A stretch of DNA of 64,000 bases from Fimbriiglobus sp. GTDB lineage: Bacteria > Planctomycetota > Planctomycetia > Gemmatales > Gemmataceae. Below, in pieces: positions 36,711-44,878 of this stretch. The stretch covers positions 1 to 64,000 of the forward strand of contig JALHQU010000010.1 of assembly GCA_022841795.1 (NCBI GenBank). Direction: 5' to 3'. The number at the start of each line of letters is the position of its first letter. The first letter of the stretch is position 1. The position numbers and the translations under genes are program-made. A model generated the notes under the pieces. That model made no database searches and was not told the DNA's origin. It saw only the letters and a program-made list of their open reading frames with translations.

Positions 36711-37532
36711 TCAGTTCCACCGGGCCAACTGCTTGCGGGCTTCCTTCAACAGGTTCTGCACGGCGTCCGCATCCTCGGCCCCAGGCACCACGTCCAGGTA
36801 CGCACGCAGGTATTCGGTCGCCGGGCCGGGGTGCCCGTCGTGCAGCAGGCACACGCCGAGGTCCCGCCCCTGGGTCGGGTCGTCCGGCACCAGCCGCGTC
36901 AGCCGGCGGACGACCGCCGCCGCCCGCCGGTAATCGGCCATCTTCAAATACGCCGCCTTCAGGTTGTTCATCATCCGCTGCGCGATCAGCCCCGGCGGGG
37001 TGGCGGCGAGCGAGTCTTCGTGCGCGTGGAACGGGTGCCCGGTGACGGCCGACACCAACCGCTCGCACCCGCCGTAGTCGAGCAACTGGCCGGCGTGGAA
37101 CGGGTCGAACAGCACCTCCCCGCCGGCGTCCACGACTTTGGCGATGAAGTGCCCCGGCAACCCCACGCCCACCACCGTCATGCCACACCGCTCGCCCACC
37201 GCCATCGCCAGCAGCGACAGCGACAGCGGGATGCCGAGCTGCCGGTCGAGGACTTCGTTCAGATAGCTGTTGCGGGGGTCGTAGTACTCGTCGGCGTTGC
37301 CGGCGAACCCCCGCTCCTCGAACAAGAAGTGGGCGAGCGTGGCCGCGCGGTCGGCCAGGTCGCCGGTCAGCCGCGGGGCGAGGTCGTCGGCCAGGTCGTC
37401 GATCCGCGCGAGGTAGACGGGCACGTCCAGGTCGGGTTCGACATCCGCCGCGAGGTGCAGGTTCAACTCGGCCAGATCGACGCCGATGAACGGGTCGGCC
37501 GCAAGGTCGGACAGCGCCCGGTCCAGGTTCAT
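36711..37532 (-). CDS. SirB1/transglutaminase-like protein with TPR tail
   Basis: The 273-residue protein matches the SirB1 (YchA-like) family. It has an N-terminal helical region and the conserved ADEYYDPRNSYLNEVLDRQL and GIPLSLSLLAMAVGERCGM block. LPGHFIAKV, with the putative catalytic histidine after the cysteine, and LFDPFHAG with the aspartate follow. It ends in a TPR pair (about 195-265). Activity of the transglutaminase-like core is unproven in the family. It faces the serine hydrolase gene tail to tail, with only 4 bp between the stops. Confidence 0.85.
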   Translation of the reverse strand: MNLDRALSDLAADPFIGVDLAELNLHLAADVEPDLDVPVYLARIDDLADDLAPRLTGDLADRAATLAHFLFEERGFAGNADEYYDPRNSYLNEVLDRQLGIPLSLSLLAMAVGERCGMTVVGVGLPGHFIAKVVDAGGEVLFDPFHAGQLLDYGGCERLVSAVTGHPFHAHEDSLAATPPGLIAQRMMNNLKAAYLKMADYRRAAAVVRRLTRLVPDDPTQGRDLGVCLLHDGHPGPATEYLRAYLDVVPGAEDADAVQNLLKEARKQLARWN

Positions 37533-37563
37533 GCCCGGATGATAGCACCGGCCGGCGGACGAC

Positions 37564-38373
37564 TCAACGTAACGCCTCGCTCAACTCTCGCACCGTCGCC
37601 ACGATGTTCGCCTTCGCCTGAACGCGGCCGTCCGGGGTCGTTGCCCCCTCGAAATGCCTAACCAGCGGTGAACCGACGATGACCCCGTCGCAGTGGTCTT
37701 TAAGCGCTCGCACCTGCTCCGGTTTGCTCACCCCGAACCCAACACACAACGGCAGCGGGGTCATGCCCCGCAGCCGCGCCGTCACCTTCGCCACCTGCTC
37801 CGTGACCGCCGCTTGACCGCCGGTGATGCCGACCACGCTCACGACGTAAACGAAACCGCCGCAAGCTTTTACGATCCGCTCCATGCGAACCGGCTCAGTC
37901 GTCGGCGTGACGAGTAGGATCAGTTTGAAGTCGCGGTCGCAGCACACCTTCGCCAGCTCGTCGGCTTCTTCCACCGGCAGGTCGGGCACGACAGCGCCGC
38001 TCAGCCCGGCGGCGGTCGCCGCGTCGAGGAACGCGGGCACACCCTTCTTGAAGATGAGCGAGTACGACGCCATGCCGACGGTCGGCGTAACCCATTGGGG
38101 GGCCGACGTTTCGGAGCGGACAGCGTCGAGCAGGTCGGCCAGCTTCAGCCGGTTCCGGAGGGCGCGGGTGTACGACGCCTGGATGACCGGGCCGTCGGCG
38201 ATCGGGTCGGAGAACGGGAACCCGACCTCGATCAGGTCGGCGCCGGCGGCGGGCAGGGCGGCCAGCACCTCGCGGGTGAACGCCAGGTCCGGGTCGCCGG
38301 CCGACAGAAACGGGATGAACGCTTTGCGTTTCAGGCTTCGGAAGCGTGCGAACAGGTCGTCGATCGGGTTCAT
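37564..38373 (-). CDS. trpA: Tryptophan synthase alpha chain
   Basis: The 269-residue TIM-barrel protein matches TrpA. The catalytic residues E49 and D60 fall in the conserved block LIEVGFPFSDPIADGP, at the same numbering as the E. coli enzyme. The later loops SVVGITGGQ and CVGFGVSKPEQV hold the glycerol-phosphate site. TrpA cleaves indole-3-glycerol phosphate to indole and glyceraldehyde 3-phosphate and normally passes indole to TrpB. No trpB or other trp gene lies nearby, so the pathway is scattered in this genome. The upstream ribosome binding site is weak. Confidence 0.95.
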   Translation of the reverse strand: MNPIDDLFARFRSLKRKAFIPFLSAGDPDLAFTREVLAALPAAGADLIEVGFPFSDPIADGPVIQASYTRALRNRLKLADLLDAVRSETSAPQWVTPTVGMASYSLIFKKGVPAFLDAATAAGLSGAVVPDLPVEEADELAKVCCDRDFKLILLVTPTTEPVRMERIVKACGGFVYVVSVVGITGGQAAVTEQVAKVTARLRGMTPLPLCVGFGVSKPEQVRALKDHCDGVIVGSPLVRHFEGATTPDGRVQAKANIVATVRELSEALR

Positions 38374-38382
38374 ACCGGCTTT

Positions 38383-38628
38383 TTACGAACCGGGTTCGCC
38401 GCGGACTTCGGATTGCACCGGCGGGGCGACGAGCGGTTCGTGATCTTCGTCCTTGCCGTGGCAGCCGTGGGCGATCAGCGGGATGAGGAGGAGGAGGAGG
38501 AGGAGACCTAACCCCCCCGGCCCCCCTTCTCTGGGAAGGAAGGGGGGAGAAAGAAGATCGCGTTTCTCCCCCCTTCCTTCCCAGGGAAGGGGGGCCGGGG
38601 GGGTTAGGTCTTTACGAACACCGTTCAC
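38383..38628 (-). CDS. Small lipoprotein-like ORF interrupted in frame by a repeat
   Basis: An 81-residue frame starts with GTG at 38628, whose GTGA overlaps the stop of the esterase gene, and ends at 38383 just before trpA. The C-terminal half looks like a real small lipoprotein: a poly-leucine signal (GLLLLLLLIPLIAHGC) with a plausible lipobox cysteine, then a short acidic tail (HGKDEDHEPLVAPP). The N-terminal half is simply the translation of the inverted repeat at 38504-38609. The repeat appears to have inserted near the 5' end, so the gene may be dead or may express an altered leader. Confidence 0.35.
   Translation of the reverse strand: MNGVRKDLTPPAPLPWEGRGEKRDLLSPPFLPREGGPGGLGLLLLLLLIPLIAHGCHGKDEDHEPLVAPPVQSEVRGEPGS
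38504..38609. repeat. 48-bp inverted repeat with one mismatch
   Basis: The arms 38504-38551 and 38562-38609 pair over 48 bp with a single mismatch around a 10-nt loop. The arms are built of G- and C-runs (CCTAACCCCCCCGG at the outer ends). It is the longest-armed simple palindrome in the window and overlaps the 5' half of the small lipoprotein ORF. Confidence 0.85.
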
Positions 38629-39560
38629 TTCTTCCCCTCTTTTTTCAGGTGTTTCTCCAGGAACTCGTTCGCCTTCAGCGCCGTCTCCTTCACCGTGTCG
38701 CCCTCCCACCCGTGGCCCTTCCACTTCACCGGCATCAGTTCGGCCTCCGCCCCGGCGTCCTCCAACTTCGCCAGCATCCGCTCGGAGTGGATGATGGGAA
38801 CCATGAAATCGAGGGTGCCGTGGATCATCAGCACCGGCGGGGCGGTCTTGCTCACGTACTCGATCGGGGACGCCCGCTTGTAGCACGCCGGGTCGGTCAG
38901 GCACTCCTTGCCCAGGAACGGCACCATGATCGCCTTCTCCACCCCGGCCGTCTCGGCGTACAGGCTCATGTCCGTCGGGCCGAAGAAGTCGATCACACAC
39001 TGCACCTTGCTGGACTCGTCCGGATACAGGGTGCCGTCCATGCCGGCGTCCTTGTCGGTCAGCCCGAGCATGAGCGCGAGGTGCCCGCCGGCCGAGAACC
39101 CGAGGGCGGCGAAGCGGTCCGGGTCCAGGTCGTACTTCTTGGCGTTCGCCCGCAGGAACCGCACCGCCGTCTTCGCGTCCTCGATCTGCGCCGGGAACTT
39201 GTGCTTCGGGGCCAGCCGGTAGCTGACCGTCACCGCCGCGTACCCCCGCTGGGCCATCTTCTGCAAGATGGTGAGGTCCTTGTTCCCGTCCCGCCCGCCG
39301 GGGTGCCAAATGTTCGGCCGGGTCAGGTCTTTACGGCTGCCGATCGCCCACCCGCCGCCGTGGAAGCAGATGACCGTCGGGTGCGGGCCGGGGGTGGTCG
39401 GCAGCACCAGGTCGAGCTGCAGCTTCTCCCCGCCGACGGTGGCGTAGGTCACGTCCGCCACCGTCTTCACCGTCTGCGACGTGATCGGCGGCAGCGGTTT
39501 GGAGTCCGGCGGGGCGGCCATCAGGCAGGCGATGGCGGCGGGGAGCATCAGCATCGTCAC
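38625..39560 (-). CDS. Secreted alpha/beta-hydrolase esterase (BD-FAE-like)
   Basis: The 311-residue protein has a short signal peptide (cut near residue 16). Its core is an alpha/beta-hydrolase with oxyanion motif HGGGW (67-71), nucleophile S156 in GFSAGG, D251 (HGTLDFMVP) and H283 (KGHGWEG). The arrangement matches the esterase/lipase and feruloyl-esterase-like hydrolases abundant in planctomycetes. The physiological ester is unknown, though carbohydrate ester removal is plausible. Three nearby ATGs (39560, 39554, 39548) are possible starts. Confidence 0.87.
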   Translation of the reverse strand: MTMLMLPAAIACLMAAPPDSKPLPPITSQTVKTVADVTYATVGGEKLQLDLVLPTTPGPHPTVICFHGGGWAIGSRKDLTRPNIWHPGGRDGNKDLTILQKMAQRGYAAVTVSYRLAPKHKFPAQIEDAKTAVRFLRANAKKYDLDPDRFAALGFSAGGHLALMLGLTDKDAGMDGTLYPDESSKVQCVIDFFGPTDMSLYAETAGVEKAIMVPFLGKECLTDPACYKRASPIEYVSKTAPPVLMIHGTLDFMVPIIHSERMLAKLEDAGAEAELMPVKWKGHGWEGDTVKETALKANEFLEKHLKKEGKK

Positions 39561-39688
39561 CGTCCTCAGCGGGTCGGGCTGGCAACCGCCGAATTCTACC
39601 CGATCCTACCGGGTGGATACAGATGGAGTTCCCCCACCTCTCACCGCCCGCTTACAATTCCCGAGACGATCCCGTCAGGAGTGGACCC

Positions 39689-40723
39689 ATGCGGCTCGCG
39701 CTCTTCACCGTCGTGCTGGGCGGCTGGCTGGCCGCGGTCGGCTGTCAGCCGGCGGACGTGACCGCCGACCCGCCCAAGCAGCGGGTGCAGTTCGGCGAGG
39801 ACCGGGCGCCCAAGCCGGACGACCCGAAGGCGACACCGGCCGAGGGGAAGGCCGCGTTCGACGGCGAGCGGGCGGTCAAGTACCTGAAACAAGTGTGCGA
39901 CCTCGGCCCGCGGGTGAGCGGCAGCGACGGCATGGCGAAGCAACAGGAGTTGCTGGTGAAGCACTTCGAGGGGCTGGGCGGGAAGGTGACGAAGCAAGAG
40001 TTCCAGGCCTCGCAGAAGAGCCAGGCGAAAAAGGTGGGGATGACCAACCTGATCGTGTCGTGGTTCCCGGAGCGGAAGAATCGCATCATCCTGTGCTGCC
40101 ACTACGACACCCGCCCGGCGGCCGACCAGGAAGGGGACAAGCGGAGCTGGGCCAAGCCGTTCGTGAGCGCGAACGACGGCACGTCCGGGGTGGCGTTCCT
40201 GATGGAGCTGGCCCACCAGATGAAGGACTTCCCCACGGCCGTCGGCGTGGACTTCGTCATCTTCGACGGCGAGGAGTGGGTGTTCACCGGGCCGGACGGC
40301 ACGGACGACTACTTCCTCGGCTCGACGCACTTCGCCCAGGAGTACAAGAAGGCGGAGAAGACGCGGAAGCACACCTACACGGCGGCGGTGCTGTTCGACC
40401 TGTTCGCCCACGACGGGGCGAAGCTGCGGATCGAAGACTACTCGTGGCAGTACGCCAGCAAGCTGGTGCTGGACGTGTGGGGCGTGGCCGACCAGTTGAA
40501 GGCCAAGTCGTTCCAGTTCGCCCGCGGGTTCAACCGCTCCACCGCCGTGCAGGACGACCACCTGCCGCTGCTGAACGTCGGCATCCCGGCCATCGACGTG
40601 ATCGACTTCGACTACGAGCACTGGCACAAGCTGACCGACACCCCGGACAAGGTGTCGCCGAAGCAGCTGGGCGAGGTGGCGCTGGTCATCACCACGTGGA
40701 TGAAGGGGCTGAAGGAGAAGTAA
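39689..40723 (+). CDS. M28-family lipoprotein, glutaminyl-cyclase-like
   Basis: The 344-residue lipoprotein (lipobox AAVGC, C19) has the M28 fold. The zinc-site residues match the single-zinc glutaminyl-peptide cyclotransferase type: D163 (SANDGTSG), E195/E196 (FDGEEW) and H313 in the WH pair of DYEHWHKLTD. The block DDHLPLLNVGIPAID is also typical of that group. Such enzymes turn N-terminal glutamine into pyroglutamate, and aminopeptidase activity is the alternative. AGGAG lies 9 nt before the ATG. It diverges from the esterase gene. Confidence 0.85.
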   Translation: MRLALFTVVLGGWLAAVGCQPADVTADPPKQRVQFGEDRAPKPDDPKATPAEGKAAFDGERAVKYLKQVCDLGPRVSGSDGMAKQQELLVKHFEGLGGKVTKQEFQASQKSQAKKVGMTNLIVSWFPERKNRIILCCHYDTRPAADQEGDKRSWAKPFVSANDGTSGVAFLMELAHQMKDFPTAVGVDFVIFDGEEWVFTGPDGTDDYFLGSTHFAQEYKKAEKTRKHTYTAAVLFDLFAHDGAKLRIEDYSWQYASKLVLDVWGVADQLKAKSFQFARGFNRSTAVQDDHLPLLNVGIPAIDVIDFDYEHWHKLTDTPDKVSPKQLGEVALVITTWMKGLKEK

Positions 40724-40802
40724 CAAGCCCCGCACCTCGCCTTGTGGCCGCCGCCGGCCGCGGATATACGCCCCGGTGTCGCAGGGTCCGGGGGGAGTTC
40801 CG

Positions 40803-43118
40803 TTGCGGCGATCGGCCCTTCTATTGCTGTCCGGGTGCGCGCTCACCGGCTGCTCGCGGTCGTTCTACCGCCAGCAGGCCGACGCCGAGACGTACCCAAT
40901 CGTGTCGCAGCGGGTGCTGTCCCCGGCGTTCGACATCGGCCGCACCAATCTGGAACCGGCCGCCAACTCCCGCCTCGCCGACCCGTTCAACCCGGACGCC
41001 ACCCCGAAGCCGCCCGACGACCCGGCCGCCGCCGTGTTCATGGCGAACCCGTACCGCTTCCGCGGGGCGAAGACGTGGGGGCGGTTCGGGCACGCCGACT
41101 CGATCGAACCGCCGGGGTGGGAGGAGGCGCTGGCCGTCAGGGCGAACGGCACCCTCAAGCTGGACCAGAACTCGTCCGTCGAGATCGCCCTGACCAACAG
41201 CCGCGAGTACCAGACGGCGCTGGAGGACGTGTACCTCACCGCCCTCGCCCTCACCCTGAACAGGTTCGAGTTCGATACCCAGTGGTTCGGCCGACAGGGG
41301 GTGAACTACACCCGCGTCGGGGCGAGCAGCCTGCCGACCGAGTCGAACACCCTCACCACCAGCGGAGACGTCGGTTTCGGTCGCAACCTGGCCGCCGGCG
41401 GGCAACTGCTGACGAACTTCGCCAACAGCTTCGTGTGGGAGTTCACCGGCAAGTCGCACTTCGTCACCGGCAACCTGGGGTTCCAGTTCATCCAGCCGCT
41501 GCTGCGGAACTTCGGCCGGGACGTGCGGCTGGAAGGCCTCACCCAGGCCGAGCGGGAGACGCTGTACACGGTGCGGGAGTTCGCCCGGTTCCGCAAGCAG
41601 TTCTGGGCGAGCGTGGCGGTTCAGAACGGCGGGTACCTGGATTTGCTGTTGCAGGTGCAGCTGGTGCGGAACGCCCGCGAGAACCTGAAGGCCCAGCAGC
41701 GGAACTACGACGACATCCAGTCGCAGTTCCAGGGGAACAAGAAGTCGGTGGTGGAGGTGGACCAGGCGCTCCAGGGTCTGCTCGGCGCCCGGCAACAGAT
41801 TCTGGACACCGAAATCGGGTTGCAGAACTCGCTCGACCAGTTCAAACTTGCCCTCGGCCTACCGCCCCGCCTGCCGGTCGAACTGGACGACCAGCCGCTC
41901 GAACAGTTCGTCGTCGTCGCCCCGGACACCGAGAAACTGCGGGACGAGGTGGAGCAGTACCGCCTCGCCCGGAACAAGGAAGAGGGTGCGGTGCCGGACG
42001 CGGACAGCCTGCGGCGGTCGTTCGACGAGCTGGCGAAACTGGCCGAACGTGCCGAATCGGCCGTCCGCCAGGCGGAGGCCGACCTACAGTCGTGGAAGCC
42101 GGTGCTGGACCGCCCGGCCCGCCCCGGCGACGACCCGGAGACCCGCGAGCGGACGGCCGCCACCTACCGCCAGTTGGCCGGGTTCCCGGACGAGGGGCGG
42201 AAAGCGCTGAAAGATTTGGCCGCCGCCGTCGTCAGACACAAGGCGGAGGTGCGCGACGACACCCGCAAGAAGATGTGGGAGGTGTTGGTCCGAGAAGACA
42301 CGAAGGCCGTGGCGGAAGTGCTGGACAACGCCATCGCCGCCCAGTCGCTGTCCCGAGTATACCGGATCGAACTGCCGGTGGTGGACCCGGACGAGACGGA
42401 GGCCATCTGCTACGCCAAGCAGAACCGGCTCGACCTGCAAAACCAGCTCGCCCGGGTGACGGACGCCTGGCGGCAGGTGATCGTGTCGGCGAACGCCCTG
42501 CAGTCGGACCTGACGGTGACGGCCGGGGTGAACCTGCTGACCGCGCCGGACGCCCGCCACCCGCTCGACCTGAGCAACGACGCCAGCCGATACGCCGTCG
42601 GGGTGCAGTTCGACGGCCCGTTGAACCGGACGGCCGAGCGGAACAGGTACCGGGCGGCGCAGGTGAACTACCAGCGGGCGCGGCGGGCGTATATGGAGTT
42701 GTCCGACCGCATCGAGCAGCAGGTGCGGGTGGATCTGCGGTCGCTGCGGCAGTCGCGGGTGAGCTTCGAGATCAGCCGCCAGCGGCTGATCGCCGCCGCC
42801 CGGCAGGTGGAGAACGAGCGGGCCCAGCAGAACGCCCCGGTCCAGCCGCGGGGGGCACAGAGCCGGGACTCCACGCTCAGCACCCTCCAGGCGCTGGACA
42901 ACCTGAACACCAACCGGAACAATCTGGCCGGCGCTTTCATCCGGTACGAGCAACAGCGGGTGCAACTGCTGCTAAACTTGGAACAGATGCAACTGGACGC
43001 CCGAGGCTTCCCCACCAATGCTGCTCCACCCCGACCCGACCCCGGCCCAGCCGCTGGCCGCCCCCCCGCGGGCGGCGATCGTCCCCCCGTTGAACTCCCC
43101 CCCCTCCCGCGGGAATAG
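40803..43118 (+). CDS. TolC-family outer-membrane efflux lipoprotein
   Basis: The 771-residue protein has a lipoprotein signal with cysteines at residues 12 and 17 (LLSGCALTGC). TolC-type alternating beta and long coiled-coil helical segments follow, for example ILDTEIGLQNSLDQFKLALG and YRAAQVNYQRARRAYMELSD. An inserted helical region (about 390-510) makes it longer than classical TolC. I chose TTG 40803 because GGGGGAG lies 5 nt before it. A GTG at 40776 is also in frame. The gene begins an export operon with the HlyD-like and FtsX-like genes. Confidence 0.83.
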   Translation: MRRSALLLLSGCALTGCSRSFYRQQADAETYPIVSQRVLSPAFDIGRTNLEPAANSRLADPFNPDATPKPPDDPAAAVFMANPYRFRGAKTWGRFGHADSIEPPGWEEALAVRANGTLKLDQNSSVEIALTNSREYQTALEDVYLTALALTLNRFEFDTQWFGRQGVNYTRVGASSLPTESNTLTTSGDVGFGRNLAAGGQLLTNFANSFVWEFTGKSHFVTGNLGFQFIQPLLRNFGRDVRLEGLTQAERETLYTVREFARFRKQFWASVAVQNGGYLDLLLQVQLVRNARENLKAQQRNYDDIQSQFQGNKKSVVEVDQALQGLLGARQQILDTEIGLQNSLDQFKLALGLPPRLPVELDDQPLEQFVVVAPDTEKLRDEVEQYRLARNKEEGAVPDADSLRRSFDELAKLAERAESAVRQAEADLQSWKPVLDRPARPGDDPETRERTAATYRQLAGFPDEGRKALKDLAAAVVRHKAEVRDDTRKKMWEVLVREDTKAVAEVLDNAIAAQSLSRVYRIELPVVDPDETEAICYAKQNRLDLQNQLARVTDAWRQVIVSANALQSDLTVTAGVNLLTAPDARHPLDLSNDASRYAVGVQFDGPLNRTAERNRYRAAQVNYQRARRAYMELSDRIEQQVRVDLRSLRQSRVSFEISRQRLIAAARQVENERAQQNAPVQPRGAQSRDSTLSTLQALDNLNTNRNNLAGAFIRYEQQRVQLLLNLEQMQLDARGFPTNAAPPRPDPGPAAGRPPAGGDRPPVELPPLPRE

Positions 43119-44658
43119 CCGGAAGCGGTTCCCGTTCGCGAAGCTCGGCGTCGGCCTGCTCGCGCTGGGCGGGGCCGGGTGGGCCGGGTGGACGTACCTG
43201 CCCCCGCTGTTCACCGGCGAGGGCGGTGACATCCCGCTCACCGCCCTCGTCGCCCGCGACGAGCTGAAGATCACCGTGTCCGACCGCGGCGAGCTGGAGA
43301 GCATCGACGCCACCACCGTCCACTGCGAACTCCGCGGGCAGGCCAAGCTGAGCACCATCGTGGCCGAAGGCACGCCGGTGAAGAAGGACGACGTGGTGGC
43401 CCAACTGGACACCGACCAGTTGACCAAGATGTCGAACGAGCAGAAGGTGAAGTGGGAGGCGGCCGAGGGCAAGGTGCTGGCGTGCAAGAGCGACCTGATC
43501 CAGGCCGAGAGCAAGGCCGGCACCGAGATCGCCACCGCCGAGTTGAAGCTGAAGAAGGCCACCATCGCGCTCAAGAAGTACCTGGACAAGGACGGCGAGT
43601 ACGTCAAGGACCTGGACAAGCTGAAGGGGCAGTTGGGGCTGGCGAAGAAGGAGTTGGTGGAGGCGGAGGAGGACCTGGAGTTCACCAAGAAGCAGTTGAA
43701 GAAGGGGTTCGGCGACCTGACCCAGGTCAAGGCGAAGGAGTTGGGCGTCGAGCAGAAGCAGTACTCGGTGAACAGCGCGCAGTCCGAACTGCGGGTGCTG
43801 GAGAAGTTCACCAAGGAGGAGAAGGAGACCGAGCTCACGTTCGCCGCCGAGGACGCGGTGCGGGAGGTGGAGCGGGTGAAGGCGGCGCAGGCGTCGGCCG
43901 TGAGCAAGGCGAAGAGCGAACTCCGCACCGCCGAGGCCACCGCCAAGATCGAGAAGGCCGCGCTGGACGACGTGCTGAAGCAGATCGACCGCTGCACCAT
44001 CAAGGCGCCGGCCGCCGGCATCGTGGTGTACGCCAGCTCGCGGTACTACGGGGACGAGGGCCGCATCCGCCCCGGCGCCCAGTTGTACAACCAGCAGCCC
44101 ATCTTCAGCCTGCCCGACCTGTCCAAGATGAAGGTGAAGGTGAAGATCCACGAGTCGCTGGTGAAGAAGGTGAAGGTGGGCATGCCGGCCACCCTCCAGA
44201 TCGAGGCCCTGCCCAACCGCCTGCTGCACGGGCAGGTGAAGAAGATCGGCACCATCGCCCAGGCGGACGGGTGGCGGGGCGGCGGGGTGAAGCAGTACGA
44301 GACGGAGGTGTCCATCGACGACCTGCCGAGCGACGCCGGGCTGAAGCCGGGCATGTCCGCCGAGGTGAAGATCCTGGTGAACACCCTGACCGACGCCCAG
44401 GTGGTGCCGGTGGCCGCCGTCACCGAGTACGAGGGCGGGCGGGTGGTGTACGTGGTGAGCGGGCGGAAGGTGGAACGCCGGCCGGTGGAGGTGGGCGAGT
44501 CGAACGACCAGTTCGTACAGGTGCTGTCCGGGCTGACCGACGGGGACGCGGTCGCGCTGGACGCCCGCGGGCGGGCGGCCAAAGACCTGAAGGGCGCCAA
44601 GCCGCAGCCCGGCGGTAATGGCAGCGGCACCACCCCCGCGGCCGGGCCGAAGTCATGA
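43018..44658 (+). CDS. HlyD/MacA-like membrane fusion protein
   Basis: The 546-residue adaptor has an N-terminal membrane anchor (LGVGLLALGGAGWAGWTYL, about residues 43-61) and a lipoyl/barrel-sandwich start (AKLSTIVAEGTPVKKDDVV). A very long coiled-coil hairpin (about 130-320) rich in Lys/Glu follows. The closing half of the barrel (CTIKAPAAGIVVYAS), beta-barrel and membrane-proximal domains complete it. It should link the TolC-like channel to an inner-membrane transporter. The ATG lies 101 bp inside the end of the tolC-like gene in another frame, an unusually long overlap that suggests translational coupling. Confidence 0.87.
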   Translation: MLLHPDPTPAQPLAAPPRAAIVPPLNSPPSRGNSRKRFPFAKLGVGLLALGGAGWAGWTYLPPLFTGEGGDIPLTALVARDELKITVSDRGELESIDATTVHCELRGQAKLSTIVAEGTPVKKDDVVAQLDTDQLTKMSNEQKVKWEAAEGKVLACKSDLIQAESKAGTEIATAELKLKKATIALKKYLDKDGEYVKDLDKLKGQLGLAKKELVEAEEDLEFTKKQLKKGFGDLTQVKAKELGVEQKQYSVNSAQSELRVLEKFTKEEKETELTFAAEDAVREVERVKAAQASAVSKAKSELRTAEATAKIEKAALDDVLKQIDRCTIKAPAAGIVVYASSRYYGDEGRIRPGAQLYNQQPIFSLPDLSKMKVKVKIHESLVKKVKVGMPATLQIEALPNRLLHGQVKKIGTIAQADGWRGGGVKQYETEVSIDDLPSDAGLKPGMSAEVKILVNTLTDAQVVPVAAVTEYEGGRVVYVVSGRKVERRPVEVGESNDQFVQVLSGLTDGDAVALDARGRAAKDLKGAKPQPGGNGSGTTPAAGPKS

Positions 44659-44878
44659 CCCCTCCCTCTCGTTCCCATGCTCCGCGTGGGAACGCCAGAC
44701 CACGACGCTCCGCGTCGCTTCTGTGGTTTCGTGGCACCGGCGGCCCGCCGGTGTTCTTCATTCTTCGTGGCACCGGCCGCTGGCCGGTGGGTTGGTATCA
44801 CCGGCGAGCCGCCGGTGCCACGGAAGAAAAGACCCACCGGCGAGCCGCCGGTGCCACGAAGAGTACCGAGGAGTGGCG
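44659..44878. repeat. Cluster of six hairpin repeats inside the export operon
   Basis: This 220-bp gap holds no gene but a row of hairpins. CGTTCCCA...TGGGAACG lies at 44670-44694, and a CGACGC palindrome at about 44703-44717. Four copies of CACCGGC-N5-GCCGGTG lie at 44735-44753, 44771-44789, 44799-44817 and 44835-44853, the last two identical. The repeats carry flanking GTGGCA/TGCCAC extensions. The right end supplies the GAGGAG ribosome binding site of the FtsX-like gene. Confidence 0.85.

Noticed and set aside
44735-44853. Four regularly spaced CACCGGC-N5-GCCGGTG copies as a possible CRISPR array
   Set aside because: Spacing is irregular (17 to 10 nt between units), units are palindromic hairpins and only 19 nt long, and no cas gene is nearby. 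REP-like hairpins explain them better.
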